From the NCBI RefSeq assembly GCF_000237805.1, contig NZ_CM001376.1, positions 186,001 to 250,000 of the forward strand: a stretch of 64,000 nt of DNA. Reading direction: 5' to 3'. Both the position numbers and the translations under genes were made by a program. This document shows positions 18,206-26,589 of this stretch, one piece after another. A model generated the notes under the pieces. It did not search any database, had not been told where the DNA came from, and saw only the letters and a list, made by a program, of their open reading frames with translations. Position 1 is the first letter of the stretch; the number at the start of each line of letters is the position of its first letter. The stretch comes from Jonquetella anthropi DSM 22815 (GTDB taxonomy: Bacteria; Synergistota; Synergistia; Synergistales; Dethiosulfovibrionaceae).

Positions 18206-18392
18206 TGCGGCGCGAAAGTTCCTGAAGCCTATCGGGCTGTCGGCGGAAAAAAAGGCGTAAGCTGTGTCGTCGACGAAAAGGGGCCCGTCTTATCGCCTGA
18301 TATCGGAAATTTTGGGTAAAGTGTAAAAGCGTTCGGGCTTGTGGTGTTGCCGCGGCGTTTGGCGGTGAGCTGGTTTGTAGGGGGGAAATAAC

Positions 18393-18998
18393 ATGGAATT
18401 TTTTGTGCGTCATCGGACTCGTTTGTCTCAGCTGTGGGGGCTGGCCTTCATCGCGCTGTACGTGCTGTCGAACAAGATTTTGGCCGTGCGGTCGCCGGTG
18501 AGCGAGGAAGCCCTTTCCGCCGTGGCCTGCGCCCTTTTAGGGCTGGCGACGGTCGGCCGGTTGTGGTGCGCCCAGTACATCGCCGGGTACAAGTTGGATC
18601 GGCTGGTGACCGAAGGGCCGTACTCGATATGCCGCCATCCGCTGTACCTGTTCAGCTTCCTTGGCGCCGTCGGCGTCGGCTGCTGCACCAAGTCGATCGT
18701 TCTGACCCTGCTGGTGGCCCTATCCTTCGCGGTCGTCTATCCGGGCGTCATGGCCTCAGAGGAACGGGGCTTGATCGCCAAGTTCGGCGACGAGTACCGG
18801 CAGTACATGAAGGAAGTGCCGGCGTTTTTCCCCAAGTTCTCCCACTACAGCGAGCCGAAAGAGTACGTCGTCGTTCCGCGGGTTTTCCGCCGGGAAGTCT
18901 TCGACGCGGCGTGGTTTATCTGGGTTGCCGGAATCTTTGAGCTGGTGGAGATCACCGAGCTGACCCACGTCTGCCCAAAGCTGTTCGGCCTGTATTGA
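18393..18998 (+). CDS. Isoprenylcysteine carboxyl methyltransferase-like membrane protein
   Basis: A 201-residue integral membrane protein of the ICMT/phospholipid methyltransferase superfamily. The SAM-site block is clear: VTEGPYSICRHPLYLFSFLG near residue 72, and EERGLIAKFGDEYRQYMKEVPAFFP near 127. About five hydrophobic helices are present. Bacterial members methylate unknown, probably lipid-like, substrates. The unit starts after a roughly 190-nt leader; a GGGGGGAAA tract precedes the ATG. The MFS gene follows after 22 nt, so the two are probably co-transcribed. Confidence 0.85.
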   Translation: MEFFVRHRTRLSQLWGLAFIALYVLSNKILAVRSPVSEEALSAVACALLGLATVGRLWCAQYIAGYKLDRLVTEGPYSICRHPLYLFSFLGAVGVGCCTKSIVLTLLVALSFAVVYPGVMASEERGLIAKFGDEYRQYMKEVPAFFPKFSHYSEPKEYVVVPRVFRREVFDAAWFIWVAGIFELVEITELTHVCPKLFGLY

Positions 18999-19020
18999 TC
19001 GACTTAGAGGGGGCGCGGCC

Positions 19021-20265
19021 GTGACTCCACCTGAAACGGAGGCTGCCAGCAGCCGGAGGCTTCGCCGGTCGGCTCTGGCCTTCATCGTCCTGATGGGCGT
19101 CGTGAGCATGTTCTCGGACATGACTCACGAGGGCGGCAAAAGCATTCTGGGCGCGTACTTAACTTTGACCGGCGCGTCGGCGGCGGCGGTCGGCTTCATT
19201 TCCGGCTTTGGCGAGCTGGCAGGGTACTCGCTTCGGTACCTGACAGGACGTCTGGCCGATAGGACAAAATGGTACTGGACCCTGACGATCCTCGGGTACG
19301 CGATAGACCTGTTCGCCGTCCCGGCTCTGGCGCTGGTGCCCGAAAACGGTTGGCTTTGGGCGGCAGCCCTGCTGATCGTCGAGCGGGGCGGCAAGGCGCT
19401 TAAAAAGCCGGCGAAGGATACCCTGCTGTCGTTTGTGGCTTCTCAAAACGGCGTCGGAAAAAGCTTCGCCCTGCAGGAGTTCCTCGACCAGCTGGGGGCG
19501 TTCCTCGGCCCGGTGATCCTCTTTGCCGTCATGGCCCGTTCGTCTGCCGTGAGCCTTGCCGCGTACCGCCGGTGCTTTGCCCTGCTGATCTTTCCGGCTT
19601 TGGTCACGCTGGCCCTTCTGTTCGTCGCCCGGTACCTTTTCCCGACGCCGGAGAACTTCGAGCCCGAAAGCCGGGCGGAGAACTTTTCCCGCTTCGGCTG
19701 GGGACGGCGGTTTACGCTGTACATCGCCGGGATCAGCCTGTTTTCGTTAGGGTTCATGGATTTTCCGCTGATTACCATGCACGCGGCGAAAACGAACCTG
19801 CTGACGCCGGGCGAACTGCCGCTTCTGTACGCCGGCGCCATGGCGGTTGACGCCTTCGCGGCGCTGTTCTTCGGCTGGCTGTACGACCGCTGGGATACCA
19901 AGGCGCTGGTGATTTCAACGCTGCTGACGGCACCGTTCGGGTTCTTCGTCTTTCTGGCGCCCGGGCAGTGGGCGCTCTGGGTCGGCGCGTCGCTCTGGGG
20001 AATTGGCATGGGCGCTCAGGAGTCGGTGCTCAAGGCGGCGGTCGCCCGTCTGGTGCCGAAGGCTCGGCGCAGCTCGGGCTACGGCACGTTCCAGACCGCG
20101 TTCGGCGTCTGCCTATTTCTGGGCAGCTGGTTCATGGGCTGGCTGTACGAGCGGTCGCTTTGGGAGATGGTCCTGTTTTCGGTCGCCGCTCAGGTTTTGG
20201 CCGCGATTCTGTTCCTTCTTTCCGGCCGAACGTCAACCGGTCGGCTGAGTGCGGAGGAACAATAG
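19021..20265 (+). CDS. Major facilitator superfamily transporter
   Basis: A 414-residue carrier with twelve hydrophobic segments. The loop 2-3 motif is present as GYSLRYLTGRLADRTKWYW near residue 75, and a second-half copy is GWLYDRWDTKALV near 285. The long acidic central loop (ARYLFPTPENFEPESRAENF) fits the 6+6 arrangement. The start is GTG 19021 with GAGGGGGCG upstream. The substrate is unknown; it resembles multidrug or sugar-phosphate exporters only at superfamily level. Confidence 0.88.
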   Translation: MTPPETEAASSRRLRRSALAFIVLMGVVSMFSDMTHEGGKSILGAYLTLTGASAAAVGFISGFGELAGYSLRYLTGRLADRTKWYWTLTILGYAIDLFAVPALALVPENGWLWAAALLIVERGGKALKKPAKDTLLSFVASQNGVGKSFALQEFLDQLGAFLGPVILFAVMARSSAVSLAAYRRCFALLIFPALVTLALLFVARYLFPTPENFEPESRAENFSRFGWGRRFTLYIAGISLFSLGFMDFPLITMHAAKTNLLTPGELPLLYAGAMAVDAFAALFFGWLYDRWDTKALVISTLLTAPFGFFVFLAPGQWALWVGASLWGIGMGAQESVLKAAVARLVPKARRSSGYGTFQTAFGVCLFLGSWFMGWLYERSLWEMVLFSVAAQVLAAILFLLSGRTSTGRLSAEEQ

Positions 20266-20339
20266 GGAGTTTTTCGACGTTAGAGTTGATTCGGCGGCCC
20301 GGCAGGGCCGAAGGAATGAGCGAATGCTGAGAGGAACTG

Positions 20340-20369
20340 GCGGGGGAGCCTTTGGCTCCCTCGCTTTTT
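20340..20369 (+). terminator. Rho-independent terminator after the MFS gene
   Basis: An 11-bp stem (GCGGGGGAGCC against GGCTCCCTCGC, one mismatch), TTT loop, then TTTTT. Confidence 0.9.
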
Positions 20370-20399
20370 ATTCATTTTGAATATAAATACCATAACGAT

Positions 20400-20439
20400 G
20401 CCCCCGTCTGACGACGGGGGCGTCACATTTTGCGTGACG
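20400..20439 (+). other. Two tandem hairpins upstream of the betaine reductase operon
   Basis: GCCCCCGTC/GACGGGGGC with a TGAC loop (20400-20421) is followed at once by CGTCAC/GTGACG (20421-20439). There is no strong U-tract after the first, so this may be transcript-end structure or a protein-binding leader element. Confidence 0.45.
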
Positions 20440-20486
20440 GACAGGTTCTGGTTTTTCGTCATAGATAAACGACGTAAAAAACAGAT

Positions 20487-20507
20487 AATGAAACGTAAAG
20501 TTTCATT
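20487..20507 (+). promoter_or_regulatory. Inverted repeat, candidate operator of grdI-grdH
   Basis: AATGAAAC and its inverse complement are separated by 5 nt (GTAAA), with outer AGAT/ATCT matches. It sits 35 nt before the grdI start, and a GATAAT at 20484-20489 could be the -10, placing the repeat over the transcription start. ATGAAAC recurs at 20516-20522. Confidence 0.5.
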
Positions 20508-20541
20508 AAATCTGCATGAAACATGATAAGGAGTGATGAAC

Positions 20542-21849
20542 GTGCGATTGGAAATCGGCAATTTTCCTGTCAAGTCCATGGTTTTCGGGGGTGAGACGTC
20601 ATACCGGGACGGTGTGTTGACCCTGAACCGGGAAGAGCTTCTGGCAGTAGTGCGGGAGGACGAGCACATCACAGAAGCGGATCTTCGGATCGTCTACCCG
20701 GGCGACAAGGTTCGCCTATGCCCGGTCAAGGAGAGCGTTCAGATGCGGTGCAAGGTGTCCGGCGGAGAGGGGATTTTCCCCGGCGTCACCTCGCCGATGA
20801 ACTTGGCCGGCGAAGGGCGGACCCACTGTCTGACCGACTGCTCGCTTTTGGTCGTGGGTCGTCACTGGGGCGGCTTCCAGGACGGACTGATCGACATGGC
20901 TGGCCCGTACCAGCACTACACGATCTGGGGCGATATGCCCAATCTGGTGCTCGTGGCGGACATCGACGAGCTGTTCGAGCAGCGGGAACAGCAGAAGAAA
21001 AACCACGCCCTTCGTTGGGCCGCCATGAGGCTGGCCGAGCATATAGGACAGTGCGTGAAAGACCTGAAGCCGGAAAGCGTCGACGTCTTTGACCTGCCGC
21101 CGCTTGACGCCCGGGACGAGAAGACCCGCGCCCTGCCCGGCGTCGTCTGCGTGCTTCAGCCCCAGACCCAGATGGAAGCTAAGGGCTACAACACGCTGAT
21201 CTACGGCTGGGACGGCCATGACATCCTGCCCACGTTCATGCACCCGAACGAACTGCTGGACGGCTGCTTAGTCAGCGGCAGCTTCATGCCCACCAGCTCG
21301 AAGATCTCCACCTACGAGTATCAGGTGAACCCGATGATCCGCCGCCTGTACGCCGAGCACGGCAAGACGATTAACTTCCTCGGCGTCGTCATGTCCACGC
21401 TGAACCCGAAGATGGACGAGAAGTTCCGCTGCGTCAAGATGGCCGGACAAATTGCCGTCGCGGTCGGCGCCAAAGGGGCTGTCGTCATAGAAGAGGGATA
21501 CGGCAACCCTGACGTGGACTACACCGCCATGCTCGTTGAGCTGGAGCGGCTCGGCATTAAGACGATCGGCCTGAGCGATGAGTGCGTCGGCCGGGACGGC
21601 GCGTCTCAGCCGCTGGTTTCCTTGAACCCGGCAACGAACGCGCTGGTGACGACCGGCAACGTGAGCCAGATGTACAATCTGGAGCCGATGGAAGTCATCG
21701 GCGAGCTGGAAGCTCTCGCCCGGGACGGCAACAGCGGCGGCTGGGAAGGCTGCGTGAACCCGGACGGCTCGGCGGTCATGGAGAACAACGGCATGTTCTG
21801 CGCCAATCACATCAGCGGCTTCTCGATGAGAACCTGCGCGGAATTTTAA
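20542..21849 (+). CDS. grdI: Betaine (glycine-type) reductase component B, alpha/beta proprotein (GrdE/GrdG/GrdI family)
   Basis: A 435-residue proprotein of the substrate-binding component of the glycine/sarcosine/betaine reductases. Family members cleave themselves at a Cys that becomes a pyruvoyl cofactor; here C242 in DGCLVSGSFM lies at the expected place (family recollection, not an alignment). Other blocks are VIEEGYGNPDVDYTAML and DECVGRDGASQPLVSLNP. GTG 20542 was chosen because it gives the family N-terminus MRLEIGNF and sits 8 nt from AAGGAG; GTG 20533 and ATG 20536 are too close to that site. Assignment to betaine rather than glycine or sarcosine rests on the BCCT carrier downstream. 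Confidence 0.88.
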   Translation: MRLEIGNFPVKSMVFGGETSYRDGVLTLNREELLAVVREDEHITEADLRIVYPGDKVRLCPVKESVQMRCKVSGGEGIFPGVTSPMNLAGEGRTHCLTDCSLLVVGRHWGGFQDGLIDMAGPYQHYTIWGDMPNLVLVADIDELFEQREQQKKNHALRWAAMRLAEHIGQCVKDLKPESVDVFDLPPLDARDEKTRALPGVVCVLQPQTQMEAKGYNTLIYGWDGHDILPTFMHPNELLDGCLVSGSFMPTSSKISTYEYQVNPMIRRLYAEHGKTINFLGVVMSTLNPKMDEKFRCVKMAGQIAVAVGAKGAVVIEEGYGNPDVDYTAMLVELERLGIKTIGLSDECVGRDGASQPLVSLNPATNALVTTGNVSQMYNLEPMEVIGELEALARDGNSGGWEGCVNPDGSAVMENNGMFCANHISGFSMRTCAEF

Positions 21850-21861
21850 GGAGGCCCCACG

Positions 21862-23166
21862 ATGAAAGCGATTCATTACATCAACCAGTTCTTTGGACAG
21901 GTCGGCGGCGAGACCGCGGCCGACGCGGCGCCGTCCTTCCCGGAAAAACTTATCGGCTGCAGCCTGATGCTGAACGGCATGATGCCGGACGTTGAGGTTA
22001 CCCACACCATCATCTGCGGCGACAACTACGTCACCAATCACACCGACGAGGCGCTGAAGGAGATCTTCGCGTTTCTCGACGGGCAGGAGTTCGATATTTT
22101 CTTCGCCGGTCCGGCGTTCATGGCCGGTCGGTACGGCGTAGGCTGCGGCCTCGTCTGCAAGGCCGTCGCGGAGAAGTACGGCGTGCCGGTCATCACGTCC
22201 ATGAACGAGGAAAACCCGGGCGTCAGCGAGTACCGGGGCAGCGCGTACATTTTCAAGGGCGGACGCAAGGCCACGTACATGAAAGACGACCTGACCGCCA
22301 TGGCGCGCTTTGCCGAGAAAATCGCCCGCGGCGAGCCGCTTCTTCCGGCCGCTGAAGAAGGGTACTTCGGCCGGGGAATCCGGGCCGAAATCCCGGCGGC
22401 CGTACGGGCCGACGACCGGGTGATCGACATGCTGCTCAAGAAGCTGGCCGGTCAGCCGTTCCAGACCGAGCTGGTCATTCCTAAGAGCGACGTCATTCCG
22501 CCGGCCCGTCCCGTGGCCGACCTGAGCAAGGCCACAGTGGCGCTGGTCAGCTCCAGCGGCGTCGTCCCGTCGGACAACCCGGACCGGATTCAGAGCGCGT
22601 CGGCCCAGAAGTGGGGCAGCTACGAGATCGACGGCAAGGACTGCCTGCCCGCCGGCGAGTTTAAGACCATTCACGCGGGCTTTGACCCGGCGGCCATGTG
22701 CGCCGTGCCGGATCGGGGCGTGCCGGTTGACGCGATGAGATATTTTGAAAAGCAGGGCAAACTGGGCAAGCTCTTCCACAAGTACTACGTGACCGTCGGC
22801 ACCGGCACGACTCAGGCGTTCGCCGCCAAGTTCGGCCGCGAAATTGCCAAAGAGCTGCTCGAAGCCAAAGTCGACGCGGTGATTCTCACCTCAACCTGAG
22901 GAACCTGCACTCGTTGCGGTGCAACGATGGCAAAAGAAATTGAACGGGCCGGAATCCCGGTCTGCGTGATGTGCAACCTGATCGATGTCGCCAAAACCGT
23001 GGGCAGCAACCGAATGGTTCAGACCGTCTCGGTGCCGTACCCGCTGGGCGACCCGGGACTGAGCAAGGAAGCGGAATGGAAACTGCGCACGAGCCGCGTT
23101 GAAGCGGCGCTCGATTCGCTGACGGTCGCGCTCGACGGGCCGAAGGTGTTCCCCAGCAAATTCTAA
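21862..23166 (+). CDS. grdH: Betaine reductase component B selenoprotein subunit (GrdB/GrdF/GrdH family), in-frame UGA
   Basis: A 434-residue selenoprotein if the TGA at 22897-22899 is read as selenocysteine (Sec346). Translation continues in frame as GTCTRCGATMAKEIERAGIP to a normal stop at 23166, giving the family motif U-GTCTRCG after ILTST. The Sec attacks the pyruvoyl-bound amine on the proprotein subunit and passes a carboxymethyl group to GrdA, which is not in this window. N-terminal blocks such as FAGPAFMAGRYGVGCG and TSMNEENPGVSEYRG match the family. AAGGAGG precedes the ATG, 12 nt after grdI. A gene caller ignoring UGA recoding would give a 345-residue truncated product plus a separate 79-residue piece. 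Confidence 0.9.
22897..22926 (+). promoter_or_regulatory. UGA recoding site with bacterial-type SECIS hairpin
   Basis: TGA (22897-22899) is followed 12 nt later by CGTTGC, a GGT loop, GCAACG (22912-22926), a perfect 6-bp stem. Position and a GU-containing apical loop fit the bacterial SECIS that recruits SelB. It lies inside the coding sequence, as in formate dehydrogenase and grd genes. Confidence 0.8.
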
Positions 23167-23172
23167 GACGAC

Positions 23173-23202
23173 GGGCATTCCGCCCTTCGGGGCGGAATGC
23201 CC
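23173..23202 (+). other. Perfect intergenic hairpin with UUCG loop between grdH and the BCCT gene
   Basis: A 13-bp perfect stem (GGGCATTCCGCCC) is capped by C-TTCG-G. No U-tract follows and the ribosome site of the next gene comes right after, so it looks like an RNA-stability or processing element setting grdIH versus carrier levels, rather than a terminator. Confidence 0.7.
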
Positions 23203-23218
23203 ATGAAAGGACGATACG

Positions 23219-24736
23219 ATGACAGAACAGCGATCTTCCCGACGGGACAACACGGTCTATTACGTCTCCGTAGGGCTGACCCTCGCCGTCGTCGCGTGGG
23301 GGCTTCTGGTTCCTCAGCACTTCGGCCGCTTTGCGTCCGGGCTTTTCAACAGCCTGACCGACGGATTCGGTTGGGGCTATCTGCTTTGCATGAACGCGTT
23401 TGTCGCGTTCTGCATCTACGTTGGAATGAGCAAATGGGGTTCTGTGAGGCTTGGCCCGGCCGACAGCCGGCCAGAGTTCAGCACGCTCAGCTGGTTTGCT
23501 ATGCTCTTTTCCGCCGGCATGGGCGTCGGGCTCGTGTTTTACGGCGCCGCCGAACCTCTGACCTACCTGATGAACCCGCCGTTTGGCGCCGCGCCGGGAA
23601 GCGCCGAGGCGGCACGGCAGGCCATGCAGACGGCGTTCTTCCACTGGGGGCTTCACCCGTGGGCTGGGTACGCGGTCATCGCCATGCCGCTGGGGTACCT
23701 GCAGTTTAGGTACAACACGCCGGGTCTCATCAGCTCCATCTTTATCCCGCTGGTGGGCGAAAAGGCCGTCCGCGGGGCGTTCGGAAAAATCGTCGACATC
23801 TTGGCAATCTTCGCCACGCTTGCCGGCATCACCACGTCGCTGGGACTTGGAACGCTCCAGCTGAACAGCGGCATGGCGGGGCTTTGGGGGCTGTCGAAGA
23901 GCACCTTCGTTCAGATCTTCATCATCGCCGTGCTCGGACTGTTTTACACCGGCAGCGCCGCGCTCGGCATTGACAAAGGCATCAAGCGGGTAGCCGACTT
24001 CAACTTGGCGTGCTGCGCCTTCCTGATGATCGTCCTGCTTGTTCTTGGCCCGACGATCACCATTTTGAACACGCTGGTTACGGGAGTTGGCGACTACCTG
24101 TCCCACCTGATTTCTCAGAGTTTCGACATCAACTCGTACGACGGAAAGTACATGACCCATCTCAAGAACTGGACGCTGTACTATTGGGCGTGGTGGATAG
24201 CTTGGGCGCCCTTCGTCGGCTCGTTCATCGCCCGGATTTCGCGGGGCCGGACGCTTCGTCAGTTCGTCGGCGGCGTACTGGTTATCCCCGCGCTGGGAAG
24301 CTTCACGTGGTTCGCCATTTTCGGCGGTGCGGCGCTTCACCTGCAGATCGTGCAGGGAATCGACATCGCCGGCGAAACCCTGAAAGACATCTCGGTGGGC
24401 GCGTTCGCGCTGTTCAGGTATTACCCGATGGGCATGGTGCTTTCATGCGTCATGCTGGTGCTGATCACCACGTTCTTTGTCACCAGCGCCAACTCGGGCA
24501 CCTACGTGCTTTCCATGTACAGCACCCACGGCGGTCTGACGCCGCCCAAATCGCGCATGGTCGTCTGGGGCGCCGCCATGGCGGTTCTCGCGATCGTGCT
24601 GCTCATGACCGGCGGTCTGCAGAACCTGCAGACAGTTTCTTTGACCGCCGCGCCGCCTTTTGCGGTGATCATGGTCTTTGCCTGCATCTCGCTGATGAAA
24701 AAACTCTCGGCCGACCAAAAGGCCGGAAAGCTGTAG
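23219..24736 (+). CDS. BCCT family glycine betaine/choline/carnitine transporter
   Basis: A 505-residue inner-membrane carrier with twelve helices. The family signature is plain: the glycine-rich AGMGVGLVFYGAAEPL in TM3, then TM8 YYWAWWIAWAPFVGSFIARISRGRTLRQ, read in parts, with the conserved Trp residues, and TSANSGTYVLSMYSTHG. It is placed 52 nt after grdH in the same unit, so it very likely imports glycine betaine as substrate for the reductase, not mainly for osmoprotection. The short C-terminus (few charged residues) fits a non-osmoregulated member. ATG has AAAGGA upstream. Confidence 0.93.
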   Translation: MTEQRSSRRDNTVYYVSVGLTLAVVAWGLLVPQHFGRFASGLFNSLTDGFGWGYLLCMNAFVAFCIYVGMSKWGSVRLGPADSRPEFSTLSWFAMLFSAGMGVGLVFYGAAEPLTYLMNPPFGAAPGSAEAARQAMQTAFFHWGLHPWAGYAVIAMPLGYLQFRYNTPGLISSIFIPLVGEKAVRGAFGKIVDILAIFATLAGITTSLGLGTLQLNSGMAGLWGLSKSTFVQIFIIAVLGLFYTGSAALGIDKGIKRVADFNLACCAFLMIVLLVLGPTITILNTLVTGVGDYLSHLISQSFDINSYDGKYMTHLKNWTLYYWAWWIAWAPFVGSFIARISRGRTLRQFVGGVLVIPALGSFTWFAIFGGAALHLQIVQGIDIAGETLKDISVGAFALFRYYPMGMVLSCVMLVLITTFFVTSANSGTYVLSMYSTHGGLTPPKSRMVVWGAAMAVLAIVLLMTGGLQNLQTVSLTAAPPFAVIMVFACISLMKKLSADQKAGKL

Positions 24737-24792
24737 CGCATGGGGCGGGCCAATCGGTCCGCCTCTTGCCGCCGGAAGAAAGGAGCGAAGAA

Positions 24793-25767
24793 ATGAGCGA
24801 AGCCGCCGAGACGCTGCTGTTGGCTTTCACCGCCGAGTCGTGCGTCCACGATGCCGAAACGCTGTCGCTGAGCGGAGAAGAAGACGCCCAAAACCGGCTG
24901 GACGAAGCGGCCTCGCTCGGCTTCGTTCGCCCTCACGGGCTGGGGTGGGTCTTGACCGACATGGGGCGGCGAAAGCGCGGAGAGCTGGCCTCTGAGCTCG
25001 GACTGCCGCCGGAGCGGTCCGGAAATTTCTGCGACCCCGGACGGCTGGAAGGGCTGAGGATCGGCCTGCTTCTCGGCAGGGCAACCCAAAAGTGGCAGGC
25101 CCTCTACGAGTTCAAAGCGCCGGCCGAACTGCCCCTTGCCGCCCTCGTGACGCCGGGATACTCGGCGAAGGGCGGAAAATACCGGGTCGCTTGGCCTTCC
25201 AGCCTCCCTTGGCGCCGGATCGCCGAGCTTTGTCCCCGCTGGGACGGACAGGGCAAGCCGCCCGTCGCGTCCCGATGGAACAGAGTCGGCGCTCCCGCCG
25301 GAACGATGAGGCTGGACGCGCTCGGGCTCTTTTATTCGGACCACCGCCACTACTCCGACAGGCCTCACGCCCGAAGCGACAAACTGGGAATGATCAACGC
25401 CGAACGGATCTTCGCCTTCGCGGACATTCGCTCAGCCGAAGACGTCTACTCCCGGCTGGGCCTGCTCGGACAGGCGCTCGCGACGCAGCGGCTCGTCGAA
25501 AACCCCGTGTACTTTGACTTTGACGAGGACTTTTACGAGCCGTGGAACATCGCCCTGTTCGTGACGAGCCGGGACGAAGGGGCACGGGGCTTGGCGCGGA
25601 TCCTTCAGCCCCAAGCGTCCCGCCTCGCCGAAGGCCTGTCGCCGATCATGGTCTCTCTCGTCTCGCTCGAAACCCTCCGGCGGTACGACCGGACCTTCCC
25701 GAGCCACTACGACCTGTGGGGCGAAGGGCTGATTCACGTGACCGACTATGACACCCCCACGAACTGA
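24793..25767 (+). CDS. Uncharacterised 324-residue protein with a winged-helix-like N-terminus
   Basis: I do not recognise this family. Residues 1-65 read like a winged helix (ETLLLAFTAES..., then SLGFVRPHGLGWVLTDMGRRKRGEL, the typical wing of MarR/PadR-type proteins). The rest is mixed alpha/beta with no membrane segment and an aromatic, acidic stretch VYFDFDEDFYEPWNIALFV near residue 240, ending FPSHYDLWGEGLIHVTDYD. The ATG follows AGGAGCGAAG. It starts 57 nt after the betaine carrier in the same direction and may be co-transcribed. The winged helix would suggest regulation, but this is a guess. Confidence 0.6.
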   Translation: MSEAAETLLLAFTAESCVHDAETLSLSGEEDAQNRLDEAASLGFVRPHGLGWVLTDMGRRKRGELASELGLPPERSGNFCDPGRLEGLRIGLLLGRATQKWQALYEFKAPAELPLAALVTPGYSAKGGKYRVAWPSSLPWRRIAELCPRWDGQGKPPVASRWNRVGAPAGTMRLDALGLFYSDHRHYSDRPHARSDKLGMINAERIFAFADIRSAEDVYSRLGLLGQALATQRLVENPVYFDFDEDFYEPWNIALFVTSRDEGARGLARILQPQASRLAEGLSPIMVSLVSLETLRRYDRTFPSHYDLWGEGLIHVTDYDTPTN

Positions 25768-25786
25768 CGGCAAAAAGAGCGGATTC

Positions 25787-25820
25787 AATCGGGCTGGCAG
25801 ACGCCAGCCCGATTAACTTT
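25787..25820 (+). terminator. Terminator-like hairpin after the betaine unit
   Basis: A perfect 12-bp stem AATCGGGCTGGC with an AGAC loop and a weak U-rich tail (AACTTTCTTT). Confidence 0.7.
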
Positions 25821-25852
25821 CTTTGGCCTCGAAAAACGGCGGACTTTCATCA

Positions 25853-25872
25853 GCGGTTGCCCAGGCAACCGC
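25853..25872 (+). promoter_or_regulatory. 20-bp inverted repeat upstream of the cupin operon
   Basis: GCGGTTGCC and its exact inverse complement are separated by CA, 51 nt before the cupin start. It is a candidate operator. No clear promoter hexamers were found around it. Confidence 0.5.
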
Positions 25873-25922
25873 GCGGGAAAGCAGAGCAAGGTAGACTGAT
25901 TTTGAAAAAGGAGGCCTGACTC

Positions 25923-26264
25923 ATGCTGAAAATAGCCGAAAACCAAGAAATCAGTTGCGCCGCCCTGCTCCCTTCCGGCCCCGGACGGGTCATCAGCCAG
26001 AGCCTGTGGGACGGGGAAAGCGCCCGGATCGCGGTCTACGCCCTCGGCGCGGGCGAAACGATCGGGTCGGAACGCCACTTCGCCGTTCACCTGATCGTTC
26101 CCTTGACCGGCTCGGTCCAAGTCGCCGGGGAGACAGGTGAAGCGAGCCTTCGGCCCGGAGACCTCTGGGCCGTCCCGGACGGCGCGGCCTACCAAATCGG
26201 AAGCGAAGCCGGCGCGACCGTACTCGTCGCCGCCTTAAAGGAGGAAAAAGAAGATGCTCATTAA
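25923..26264 (+). CDS. Small cupin-domain protein
   Basis: A 113-residue single-domain cupin. The first motif region is AGETIGSERHFAVHLIVPLTGSV and the second is LRPGDLWAVPDGAAYQI, separated by about 20 residues. The usual metal ligands are only partly present (H in ERHF, no second HxH), so metal binding is uncertain. AAGGAGG precedes the ATG by 7 nt. Its 3' end overlaps the second cupin by 11 bp. The role is unknown; small cupins often sense or bind small ligands. Confidence 0.8.
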   Translation: MLKIAENQEISCAALLPSGPGRVISQSLWDGESARIAVYALGAGETIGSERHFAVHLIVPLTGSVQVAGETGEASLRPGDLWAVPDGAAYQIGSEAGATVLVAALKEEKEDAH

Positions 26265-26589
26265 AAACGTCCCGCACAATCAGGTTCTCGACATGGCGAA
26301 GGTGCTGACCGCCGGCAAAGGGCAGGTGTCCAACCTCACGCTCGTCGCCCGGCCCGACCTGACATTGTGCTTCATGACCGTCGCCGCCGGGGAGAAAATC
26401 AGCGCCCACAGCGCACCCGGCGACGCGCTGGCTCATATCCTCTCCGGCGAAGCAGAAATCACCGTCGGGGAGACCGTCCACCGCCTCAAGGCCGGACAGG
26501 CCATCGTCATGCCCCAAGGCGTCCCGCACAGCCTCTCGACGCAGGGGGGCTTCTCGATGATCCTGACCCTCGTCAAGGAGCCGGCATGA
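26254..26589 (+). CDS. Second cupin-domain protein
   Basis: A 111-residue cupin with clearer ligands than its neighbour: GEKISAHSAPGDALAHILSGEAEI (motif 1) and LKAGQAIVMPQGVPHSL (motif 2, with His near residue 92). It overlaps the first cupin upstream, and its stop overlaps the methyltransferase start (ATGA). AAAGGAGGAAAAAG precedes the ATG. It may form a heteromer with the first cupin. No substrate can be named. Confidence 0.85.
   Translation: MLIKNVPHNQVLDMAKVLTAGKGQVSNLTLVARPDLTLCFMTVAAGEKISAHSAPGDALAHILSGEAEITVGETVHRLKAGQAIVMPQGVPHSLSTQGGFSMILTLVKEPA

Noticed and set aside
20337-20540. Glycine riboswitch before grdI
   Set aside because: Hairpins present but not the glycine aptamer consensus; the repeats look like operator and terminator elements.
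22900-23166. Separate 79-residue gene starting at 22927
   Set aside because: It is the in-frame continuation of grdH after the recoded UGA.
21268-24340. Two long minus-strand frames opposite the betaine reductase and BCCT genes
   Set aside because: Composition artefacts; the plus-strand genes fully explain the region.
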